Shown one piece after another: positions 1 through 6,324 of a stretch of DNA of 9,962 nt. Within the stretch, counting starts at the first letter, position 1; each line of letters begins with the position of its first letter. The position numbers and the translations under genes are program-made. This DNA comes from an uncultured Cetobacterium sp. GTDB lineage: Bacteria; Fusobacteriota; Fusobacteriia; Fusobacteriales; Fusobacteriaceae. The stretch covers positions 1 through 9,962 of the forward strand of contig CAAFWD010000220.1 in assembly GCA_900766645.1 (NCBI GenBank), read 5' to 3'. The notes below the pieces were generated by a model. The model did not search any database. It was not told the DNA's origin and saw only the letters and a list, made by a program, of their open reading frames with translations.

Positions 1-762
1 ACTGTGCTGACTTGCACATGTTACAACTAAATCTCCTATTCCTGTTAATCCCGAAAAAGTCAACTCATTAGCTCCTAAAACTTTTCCAAATCTTATCATC
101 TCGGCGATTCCTCTTGTAATTAATGCAGCTTTAGCATTATCTCCATATCCTAATCCGTCAGAGATTCCAGCACCTATTGCTAAACAGTTTTTAACTGCTC
201 CTCCTAGTTCCACTCCAATTATGTCACTACTTACATAAACTCTAAAGTCCTCTGTATTAAATAACTCTTGAACTTTTCTAGCATTTTCTAGCTCTCCTGC
301 AGCTACTATCGTAGTTGGAAGTTGCTGTGCAACTTCTTCTGCATGAGTTGGTCCTGATAACACAACTATATTTTTATGATATTTTCCTTTTATTTCATCT
401 TTCATTACTTCAGAAAGCGTTTCTCCTGTTGAAACTTCAATTCCTTTAGCTGTATTTATAAGTACCATCCCTTCTTTTATTTGAGAAGAAACTTTATCCA
501 TTACGGTTCTTAGTACCTGTGCTGGAACTGAAAATACAACAAAATCCGTATTTTCTAATAATCCATTTAGATCAGATGTAACTTTTAAATTTTCCGGAAA
601 TTTCACTCCTGGAAGTAATCTTGTGTTTTCCCTTTCGGCATTTAATTTTTCTGCAATTTCATTATTGTGTTCCCACATAAGAACTTCATGCCCTTTTCTG
701 GCTAAAACCATTCCTAGAGCTGTTCCCCAACTTCCTGCTCCTAATATAACTACTCTTTCCAT
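1..762 (-). CDS. gpsA: Glycerol-3-phosphate dehydrogenase [NAD(P)+], C-terminus beyond the window
   Basis: Cytosolic enzyme that reduces dihydroxyacetone phosphate to sn-glycerol-3-phosphate, the backbone for phospholipids. The first 254 residues are visible; family members are usually about 330 to 340 residues, so roughly 80 lie past the left edge. It opens with a Rossmann dinucleotide motif, ILGAGSWGTA (residues 6-15). SVPAQ (79-83), NTAKGIE (103-109), SGPTHAEEV (136-144) and GGAVKN (188-193, with the catalytic-type Lys191) follow, then SGLTGIGDLVVTC (237-249). All are in the order expected for GpsA, and no frame break is seen. The ATG is fixed by AAGGAGA, whose first bases form the stop codon of plsY. 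The overlap suggests co-transcription and probable translational coupling with plsY, which uses the product of this enzyme. Confidence 0.96.
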   Translation of the reverse strand, partial: MERVVILGAGSWGTALGMVLARKGHEVLMWEHNNEIAEKLNAERENTRLLPGVKFPENLKVTSDLNGLLENTDFVVFSVPAQVLRTVMDKVSSQIKEGMVLINTAKGIEVSTGETLSEVMKDEIKGKYHKNIVVLSGPTHAEEVAQQLPTTIVAAGELENARKVQELFNTEDFRVYVSSDIIGVELGGAVKNCLAIGAGISDGLGYGDNAKAALITRGIAEMIRFGKVLGANELTFSGLTGIGDLVVTCASQHS

Positions 763-775
763 TTAATTTATCTCC

Positions 776-1381
776 TTATTTTAAATTAAATCTGTTTTCC
801 TTACCTTCCATTAACCTAACTATATTAGCTTTATGTTTATATATTACAAACACTCCTACTATTAGTGAGATTATAACTAATGGTATTCTTGTTGATTCAT
901 CTCTTACAGGTAGAAAAAATGCTAATATTGGCAATAATGCCGAGCATATAACTGATCCTAAAGAGATATATCTGCTTATAGCAACAACACATATAAATAT
1001 TATTAATAACACCCCTACTACATGAGGCATTAAAAATAGGAAAACACCTAAACTAGTAGCTACACCTTTTCCACCTTTAAAGTTTAAGAAAAGTGAAAAT
1101 GTGTGCCCTAATATTGCAACTAAACCTAATATTACTAATGGTATTCCATCAACACCAAATTTACTTGCTAAAAATAATGGAATATACCCTTTTAGAGCAT
1201 CCAATATAAGTACCATTATACCATACTTTGGTCCTAAAATTCTATATGCATTTGTCGCTCCAGAATTTTTACTTCCATGTTCTCTTATGTCAATATTTTT
1301 AGTAGCTTTCCCAAGCCATACACCACAAGGAAAAGATCCAAATAGGTATGTTATAGCAATAAAAATTAAAAATTTAATCAT
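776..1381 (-). CDS. plsY: Acyl-phosphate:glycerol-3-phosphate acyltransferase PlsY
   Basis: Inner-membrane enzyme that transfers an acyl group from acyl-phosphate to glycerol-3-phosphate, giving lysophosphatidic acid, the first step of phospholipid synthesis in bacteria that use the PlsX/PlsY route. The 201 residues are normal for the family and mostly hydrophobic, fitting about five membrane spans. The three family motifs are present: GSFPCGVWLGK (15-25), HGSKNSGATNAYR (35-47) and HTFSLFLNFKGGKGVAT (93-109). The second motif has Ser where many homologues have Pro (GSxNPGATN), a substitution that should be tolerated. The ATG follows a strong TAGGAGG whose TAG is the stop codon of the upstream rlmD gene. 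The next gene, gpsA, supplies the substrate. PlsX is not in this window. Confidence 0.96.
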   Translation of the reverse strand: MIKFLIFIAITYLFGSFPCGVWLGKATKNIDIREHGSKNSGATNAYRILGPKYGIMVLILDALKGYIPLFLASKFGVDGIPLVILGLVAILGHTFSLFLNFKGGKGVATSLGVFLFLMPHVVGVLLIIFICVVAISRYISLGSVICSALLPILAFFLPVRDESTRIPLVIISLIVGVFVIYKHKANIVRLMEGKENRFNLK

Positions 1382-1390
1382 TTAATCCTC

Positions 1391-2752
1391 CTATTTTTTT
1401 ATTAATCTACCTACCACTTCTATATGACTAGTTTGAGGGAACATATCCACTGGCTTCACTCTCACTAACTCATAACCTTCTCTTCCTAATATTTCCACAT
1501 CTCTTGCAAATGTTGATGGATTACAAGAAATATATACAATTTCCTTAATTCCAACCTTTGATATATTTAATAAACTATTTTCATCTACACCTTTTCTTGG
1601 TGGATCTAGTATTATAGAGTCAACAACTTGATTTTTTATAAGTTTTTCTAACTCTTTATTAACATCACCACATATAAACTCAATATTTTTTATATTGTTC
1701 TCTTTTGCAGTTTTTATTCCATCTTTAACAGCTGATTCAACTATTTCAATAGAATAAACTTGATTAGCTTTCTTTGATAAAATCATTCCAATCGTTCCAG
1801 TTCCAGCATAGGCATCTACAACTGTTTTATTTTCAATATTATCAAACATATTTATTGCTAAATTATAAAGTCTTCTTGTCTGAGGTAAATTTATTTGGAA
1901 AAATGATGTTGGTGATATATTAAAATGAATTCCACCAATATCTTCTTTTATAGTTTTTTCTCCTAAAATCAATAAATTTTTGTCTCCAATAGCCACATTA
2001 GTTTTTTTATTGTTTAAAGATACATATACAGAGGTTATCTCTTTAAATTGATTTTTTAGCTTTTCTAAAATAGTTTTTATTTTTTCATCAACTTTTGAAT
2101 CATTTACAACTAAAACCACCATAGCCTCATCAAAAGAATTTGTTCTAACCATTACATGTCTTAAAATTCCCTTATGAGTTTTTTCGTCATACACTGAAAG
2201 TTTAGACTCGTTTAAAATATTTTTCAATTCTTTTATTATTTTATTCCCTAAAATAGAATTTAACATATTATCTTCAACTTCAAAAACTTCATGACTTTTT
2301 CTTTTAAAAAATCCTGTTATAATTTCATTTCCTAATTTAGAAAATGGCTCAATCACTTTATTTCTATAGTTTTGTTCCTCTGGAGATTCTAAAGTTTCTT
2401 CAATTAATACCTGTGTATTTTTACCGATCCTTCTAACTACATCCTCTACCATATCTCTCTTATATTTCAGTTGAGCTTCATAATTTAACATCCCAAAATC
2501 ACACCCTTGAAAATCCTCAAAGGTTATCTTTTTTAAATTTTCAACTCTTTCATTACCTGGAGTTACAATCTCTTTTATAAGCGCTCTTCCATATGTTTTT
2601 TTTAATGAAATTATCTCAACCTTTAGTATATCTCCTGGAACTGACATTGGAACAAACATGGCAAATTCATTGTTATAGTATCCTAATCCTTCTCCGCCAT
2701 AAACTATTTTGTCTATTTTTATATCAATTATTTGTCCTTTTTGTAGTTTCAT
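1391..2752 (-). CDS. rlmD: 23S rRNA (uracil-C5)-methyltransferase, RlmD/RlmCD type
   Basis: SAM-dependent enzyme that makes 5-methyluridine in 23S rRNA (U1939 in E. coli RlmD; some Gram-positive relatives also modify U747). Order of parts: N-terminal TRAM domain (about 1-60), a central RNA-binding region, then a Rossmann methyltransferase domain. Visible motifs are SPTSFFQIN (280-288), the SAM loop DAYAGTGTIG (313-322), ILDPPRKGV (381-389), the nucleophile Cys410 in SCNPST and the general base Glu445 in HIE, so catalysis looks intact. Unusually, the iron-sulfur region near residues 75-84 keeps only one of the usual cysteines (see findings). I chose the ATG at 2752 because TTAGGAGAA lies just upstream; an in-frame ATG at 2767 would add five residues but has no ribosome binding site. 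The exact target uridine cannot be read from sequence. Confidence 0.9.
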   Translation of the reverse strand: MKLQKGQIIDIKIDKIVYGGEGLGYYNNEFAMFVPMSVPGDILKVEIISLKKTYGRALIKEIVTPGNERVENLKKITFEDFQGCDFGMLNYEAQLKYKRDMVEDVVRRIGKNTQVLIEETLESPEEQNYRNKVIEPFSKLGNEIITGFFKRKSHEVFEVEDNMLNSILGNKIIKELKNILNESKLSVYDEKTHKGILRHVMVRTNSFDEAMVVLVVNDSKVDEKIKTILEKLKNQFKEITSVYVSLNNKKTNVAIGDKNLLILGEKTIKEDIGGIHFNISPTSFFQINLPQTRRLYNLAINMFDNIENKTVVDAYAGTGTIGMILSKKANQVYSIEIVESAVKDGIKTAKENNIKNIEFICGDVNKELEKLIKNQVVDSIILDPPRKGVDENSLLNISKVGIKEIVYISCNPSTFARDVEILGREGYELVRVKPVDMFPQTSHIEVVGRLIKK

Positions 2753-2769
2753 ACTTTCTCCTAACATTT

Positions 2770-3039
2770 TTAAAAAGAGTTATCTTGCAACTTAAAAAAA
2801 TTGATTTCTTCAGAAATTTGCATATCTTTTTTATTCATCTCTTTTTCAATTTTACTTAAGTCCATCAATACATCATATTTGTAAACTCTTTCACTTCTTT
2901 TCTTTTCTAATTCTCTAATCTCTTTATCTAACTTTAAATTAGTTTTTTCTAAATAAGAAATTTTTCTAATAAGATAACCATAAAATGACCAAATAAAAAT
3001 TATTCCAATCACTCCTAATATAATCTTATTTCCTTTCAT
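2770..3039 (-). CDS. Small single-span coiled-coil membrane protein, FtsL/DivIC-like candidate
   Basis: An 89-residue protein with a short positive N-terminus (MKGNK), one hydrophobic span at about 6-24, then a charged stretch (about 27-52) with heptad-like spacing that should form a coiled coil, and a tail ending in hydrophobic residues (INFFKL). This is the architecture of the FtsL/DivIC divisome proteins: type II membrane topology with an extracytoplasmic coiled coil. The gene lies 10 bases after rsmH, the slot held by ftsL in the classical mraZ-mraW-ftsL-ftsI cluster. FtsL sequences diverge too far for recognition by eye, so the call rests on architecture plus position. Its start is fixed by TAAGGAG, which contains the rsmH stop codon. 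It would act at the septum with FtsB/DivIC and the FtsW-FtsI synthase if the call is right; otherwise it is a hypothetical membrane protein. Confidence 0.75.
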   Translation of the reverse strand: MKGNKIILGVIGIIFIWSFYGYLIRKISYLEKTNLKLDKEIRELEKKRSERVYKYDVLMDLSKIEKEMNKKDMQISEEINFFKLQDNSF

Positions 3040-3049
3040 AAGCTACTCC

Positions 3050-3988
3050 TTATAACTTTTCGATAACTCTTAATTTAGCTGAGTGAGCTCTGTTGTTAAA
3101 TTTTAATTCCTCTTTAGAAGAAATAATTGGTTTTCTATTCACCAATTTCCCCTTAGGTTGCTCATTACATACACATATTGGAATTTCTTTTGGACATCTA
3201 CATCCTGTGCATAAATCTCTAAACATATTTTTTACTATTCTATCCTCTAAAGAATGGAAAGTTATTATTGCTAAACGCCCTCCTGGCTCTAAACAATTAA
3301 AAGCTTTTGTTATTGCATTTTGTAAAACCTCTAACTCTCTATTTACCTCAATTCTTATCGCTTGGAAAACCTTTTTAGCAGGATGTTTCTCACTTCTTGG
3401 AGGATAAGCTTTTCTTATAATATCAACCAATTCTCCCGTAGTTTCAATTTTCTTTTCTTCTCTTTTCTGGCATATTAATCTAGCAACTTTTCTTGAAAAT
3501 CTATCTTCTCCATATTCAAAAAATATTCTTGCTAATTCTCCCTCTTCATACTCGTTAACAACTTCATAAGCTGATAATTCTGCACTTGTATTCATTCTCA
3601 TATCTAATTTTGTATCATATCTATATGAAAACCCTCTTTCAGGATCATCTAGCTGAGTTGAAGAAACTCCTATATCCATTAAAATACCCGTTGCTTTATC
3701 TGCACCTGCCATATAAAGAACTGTATCTATATTTTCAAAATTACTTTTAAATACTGACCATTTAGATCCATATTTCTCTAATCTTTTCTTAGCAAAATCT
3801 ATCGCTTGTTGGTCTTGATCTATTGAAATAAGTCTTCCTTCTTCAGAAATTTCTTTCAAAATACCTTCTGAGTGACCTCCTCCTCCTAAAGTACAATCAA
3901 CGTACACTCCATCTTTTTTTGTTATTAAAGTCTCTAATGTCTCATAATATAAGACAGGTATATGGTATTCACTTTCTATTTCGTGCAT
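3050..3988 (-). CDS. rsmH: 16S rRNA (cytosine(1402)-N4)-methyltransferase RsmH (MraW)
   Basis: Methylates N4 of C1402 in the decoding centre of 16S rRNA using SAM. The 312 residues match the family length. HIPVL near the N-terminus (9-13) and the glycine-rich SAM loop DCTLGGGGHS (31-40) are followed by DIGVSSTQLDDPERGFSY (105-122), an RMN motif (131-133), the AYPPRSEKHPAKKVFQAIRI region (194-213), RLAIITFHSLEDRIVK (238-253) and a final AHSAKLRVIEK, all hallmark RsmH segments. A cysteine cluster (260, 263, 265, 272, 274) sits after the SLEDR motif, as in many low-GC homologues. The ATG is preceded by AGGAGG, which lies immediately downstream of a terminator-like hairpin. The gene is upstream of the FtsL-like ORF, as in division clusters, but mraZ and ftsI are absent here. 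Confidence 0.97.
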   Translation of the reverse strand: MHEIESEYHIPVLYYETLETLITKKDGVYVDCTLGGGGHSEGILKEISEEGRLISIDQDQQAIDFAKKRLEKYGSKWSVFKSNFENIDTVLYMAGADKATGILMDIGVSSTQLDDPERGFSYRYDTKLDMRMNTSAELSAYEVVNEYEEGELARIFFEYGEDRFSRKVARLICQKREEKKIETTGELVDIIRKAYPPRSEKHPAKKVFQAIRIEVNRELEVLQNAITKAFNCLEPGGRLAIITFHSLEDRIVKNMFRDLCTGCRCPKEIPICVCNEQPKGKLVNRKPIISSKEELKFNNRAHSAKLRVIEKL

Positions 3989-4002
3989 TTTGTTCCTCCT
4001 AG

Positions 4003-4032
4003 AAAAATAGAGAAGCCATAGGCTTCTCTATT
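4003..4032 (-). terminator. Terminator-like hairpin between yggT and rsmH
   Basis: A perfect 12-bp inverted repeat (arms 4006-4017 and 4021-4032) with a 3-base loop. Read on the minus strand, it is followed by a run of five T, two of which belong to the stem base, then by CTAGGAGG, the rsmH ribosome binding site. It begins 4 bases after the yggT stop codon. The shape is that of an intrinsic terminator, but the T run is short, so partial read-through (attenuation) or a role in mRNA processing is as likely as full termination. Confidence 0.7.
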
Positions 4033-4036
4033 CTAT

Positions 4037-4291
4037 TTATAATAAATAAAAAATAATATATCTTAAAATTCTTAAAGCAAAGTAAGCCAGTACTGGTGAT
4101 AAATCTATTCTTAAATTTCCCATAGGGATAAGAGTTCTAAATGGTCTTAAAATTGGTTCTGTTACTCCATATACAAAATTTGTGAACTCGTTTCTCGAAT
4201 ATGGGGCCAACCATGACAGTAATATTCTTATTAAAATTAGAATATTTACAATTTCAAAGGCCAAGTTAATTAATTTATATATCAAAACCAT
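4037..4291 (-). CDS. yggT: YggT family small integral membrane protein
   Basis: An 84-residue membrane protein of the YggT family, whose molecular function is not settled; relatives are linked to cell division or envelope organisation in several phyla. Two hydrophobic segments (about 2-29 and 65-84) flank a polar middle part. The family signature is clear: RILLSWLAPYSRNEF (22-36), then VTEPILRPFRTLIP (43-56) and DLSPVLAYFALRIL (63-76). Length is typical of single-repeat YggT proteins, which have one copy of the unit that is duplicated in E. coli YggT. The start follows AAAAGGAGA with normal spacing. It is 23 bases downstream of pgsA and is followed by a strong hairpin. Confidence 0.93.
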   Translation of the reverse strand: MVLIYKLINLAFEIVNILILIRILLSWLAPYSRNEFTNFVYGVTEPILRPFRTLIPMGNLRIDLSPVLAYFALRILRYIIFYLL

Positions 4292-4314
4292 TTTAATTCT
4301 CCTTTTATTTTTAT

Positions 4315-4881
4315 TTAATTTTCATTTAAAAAGTAATGTTTTGCTTTAACTGAATACTCCCATCCAGACCAAATAGTTAAAACTACAGGAATTAAAGTTA
4401 AATAAAAATATAGATCTTTATAAAACTCTGGATTTGTTCCATTTCCTAGTCCAAAGAAAAGCATTATCATAATCACTATCATCTGAGTCGTTGTTTTATA
4501 CTTCCCTAACATTCCTGCAGGAATAACTTCTCCCTTTGCAGCTGCAATAGTTCTTATTCCACTAATTAAAAACTCTCTCGCAATAACAACTATAGACATC
4601 CACGAGGGAATATAATCTAACTTTACAAATATTACCAATGCTGATATTACAAGTATTTTATCCGCTAGAGGATCCATTATCTTTCCTAAATCTGTTATTA
4701 AGTTATACTTTCTTGCAATATAACCATCTAACCAATCTGTTAAAGAAGCAAAAATAAAGATACCAAAAGCTATCAATCTATATAGTGACTCATTATCAAC
4801 ATTAGATGACTCTTGTAAAAAATATATAAAAGGTACTGCTAATATCAATCTAATTGCGGTAAGTTTATTTGGTAAATTCAA
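4315..4881 (-). CDS. pgsA: CDP-diacylglycerol--glycerol-3-phosphate 3-phosphatidyltransferase (TTG start)
   Basis: Membrane enzyme that joins CDP-diacylglycerol and glycerol-3-phosphate to make phosphatidylglycerophosphate, the committed step to phosphatidylglycerol and cardiolipin. The 188 residues carry the complete CDP-alcohol phosphotransferase signature, with Asp49, Asp52, Gly53, Ala56, Arg57, Gly66, Asp70 and Asp74 in the right spacing. The N-terminal NLPNKLTAIRL is typical of PgsA, and several hydrophobic spans are present. Translation must start at a TTG codon (4879-4881): it aligns with the conserved N-terminus and sits 6 bases after a very strong AAGGAGGGG, while no ATG lies nearby. 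The TTG start may lower translation. It lies 25 bases after rimO. Paralogous CDP-alcohol transferases (e.g. phosphatidylserine synthase) are less likely given the PgsA-type N-terminus. Confidence 0.95.
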   Translation of the reverse strand: MNLPNKLTAIRLILAVPFIYFLQESSNVDNESLYRLIAFGIFIFASLTDWLDGYIARKYNLITDLGKIMDPLADKILVISALVIFVKLDYIPSWMSIVVIAREFLISGIRTIAAAKGEVIPAGMLGKYKTTTQMIVIMIMLFFGLGNGTNPEFYKDLYFYLTLIPVVLTIWSGWEYSVKAKHYFLNEN

Positions 4882-4906
4882 ATTCTTCCCCTCCTTATTT
4901 AGACTA

Positions 4907-6244
4907 TTATTTTTCGTTTTCTACAATTGCTCCAATAAAATCATAGTCAAAGTTTTGTTCTATTTTCACTTTTACTATTTCCCCTTGTTTAGCTGTTCCA
5001 TCATTAGTTAGAACTTTTCCATCAATATCTAAAGCTTGACCTCTTGTTCTTCCTTCTAACATGAACTCACTCTCAGAAGAAACTCCATCAATCATAACCT
5101 CTACAACTTTTCCAATCATTGCTTTATTTTTTCTTTCAGCAATTTCAGATTGAAGATTTGTTAACTCTGCCCATCTTCTTTCTTTAATTTCCTCTGGTAC
5201 CTGATCTTCTAAATCATGAGCTACTGTTCCCTCTTCTCTAGAGTATTTAAATACTCCAACATAATCAAATTGGAACTCTTCTACAAACTCTTTTAACTCT
5301 TCGAAGTTTTCCTCTGTTTCTCCTGGGAAACCTACTATTACAGTTGTTCTTATAGATGCTTCTGGAATTTCAGTTCTTATTTTATTTAATATTCCTTTTA
5401 TATGATCTCCTGATTTTGCTCTAGCCATATTTTGAAGAATATTTCCTGAAATATGCTGAATTGGAATATCAAAATAGTTACATATTTTCGGCTCATTTTT
5501 AATTACTTCTACCAATTCATCAGTTAGTGAGTTAGGGAACATATAGTATGATCTAATCCACTCAATTCCTTCTACCTTTACTAACTCTTTTAAAAGATCT
5601 GGAAGAGCTTTTTTCTTATATAAGTCTATTCCATACTCAGTTGTTTCTTGTGCCAGTAAGTTTAACTCTCTAACTCCATTAGCAGCTAAAGCTTTCGCTT
5701 CTTCTACTATATCCTCAATCGTTCTACTTCTTAAGTCTCCTCTTAATTGAGGTATTATACAGTATGTACATCTTCTGTTACATCCTTCAGCTATTTTTAA
5801 ATAAGCTGTATGTGGGTTTGTTGTTAAAATTCTTTCTGTTCCAGCATTAGCTAAAAATTCGAATGAATCACATTCAATAGCCTTTTCATCTGCTAAAATT
5901 GTATCAACAACCTCTTCTATTTTATGTATCTCTCCTGTTCCTATTACTGCATCTATTTCTGGTATTTCTTGAATTAACTCTTCTGCATATCTTTGTGCTA
6001 AGCACCCTGCAACTATAATCTTTTTTACTTTTCCTGATTGTTTATATTCTGCAATTTCAAGAATTGTTTGTATCGATTCCTCTTTTGCATCTCCTATAAA
6101 TCCACAAGTATTTACAAGAACTACATCTGCTTCTTCTAAATTATTTGTTAGCTCGAATCCTTTTCTTGCTACCATTAATCCTATTAAATGTTCACTATCA
6201 ACTAGGTTCTTACTACAACCTAAACTTATTAATCCTAATTTCAT
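4907..6244 (-). CDS. rimO: Ribosomal protein S12 (aspartate-C3)-methylthiotransferase RimO
   Basis: Radical-SAM enzyme that adds a methylthio group to a conserved aspartate of ribosomal protein S12 (Asp88 in E. coli). The 445 residues show the three expected parts. The N-terminal UPF0004 domain has its cluster cysteines Cys10 (LGCSKNLVDSE), Cys47 (NTCGFIGDAKEES) and Cys81 (VAGCLAQRY). The central radical-SAM domain has the CxxxCxxC motif Cys155/Cys159/Cys162 (EGCNRRCTYCIIP). A C-terminal TRAM domain covers about 372-445. LGCSKNLVDSE and IPQLRGDLRSR favour RimO over the related tRNA enzymes MiaB and MtaB. The ATG follows AGAGG with a 6-base spacer. It is separated from pnp by 80 bases containing a strong hairpin, and I see no promoter of its own there. 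Confidence 0.97.
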   Translation of the reverse strand: MKLGLISLGCSKNLVDSEHLIGLMVARKGFELTNNLEEADVVLVNTCGFIGDAKEESIQTILEIAEYKQSGKVKKIIVAGCLAQRYAEELIQEIPEIDAVIGTGEIHKIEEVVDTILADEKAIECDSFEFLANAGTERILTTNPHTAYLKIAEGCNRRCTYCIIPQLRGDLRSRTIEDIVEEAKALAANGVRELNLLAQETTEYGIDLYKKKALPDLLKELVKVEGIEWIRSYYMFPNSLTDELVEVIKNEPKICNYFDIPIQHISGNILQNMARAKSGDHIKGILNKIRTEIPEASIRTTVIVGFPGETEENFEELKEFVEEFQFDYVGVFKYSREEGTVAHDLEDQVPEEIKERRWAELTNLQSEIAERKNKAMIGKVVEVMIDGVSSESEFMLEGRTRGQALDIDGKVLTNDGTAKQGEIVKVKIEQNFDYDFIGAIVENEK

Positions 6245-6275
6245 TTTTTACCTCTCTTTTTCTTGTTACCAACGG

Positions 6276-6309
6276 AAAATAACACAGAGGTTGAAATCCT
6301 CTGTGTTAT
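6276..6309 (-). terminator. Hairpin in the pnp-rimO gap, possible weak terminator or processing site
   Basis: A perfect 12-bp inverted repeat (6279-6290 with 6298-6309) around a 7-base loop, beginning 15 bases after the pnp stop. On the minus strand it ends in only about four T before CCG, so it is a poor classical terminator. It could cause partial termination, block 3' exonucleases after pnp, or be an RNase III target. On the plus strand no suitable T run follows it closely. Confidence 0.55.
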
Positions 6310-6324
6310 CCCCTCATAATTTTT

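Noticed and set aside
1101..1385. Open frame on the plus strand inside plsY
   Set aside because: It lies wholly opposite a well-motifed gene, has no ribosome binding site or recognisable motif, and ends at the plsY start; a shadow frame.
2750..2767. Start of rlmD at 2767 instead of 2752
   Set aside because: The longer start lacks a ribosome binding site, while TTAGGAGAA just before 2752 has ideal spacing and would itself be coding in the longer version.
2593..2859. Plus-strand frame across the rlmD start and the FtsL-like gene
   Set aside because: Low-complexity Leu/Phe-rich product arising from antisense AT-rich coding sequence; both minus-strand genes are better supported.
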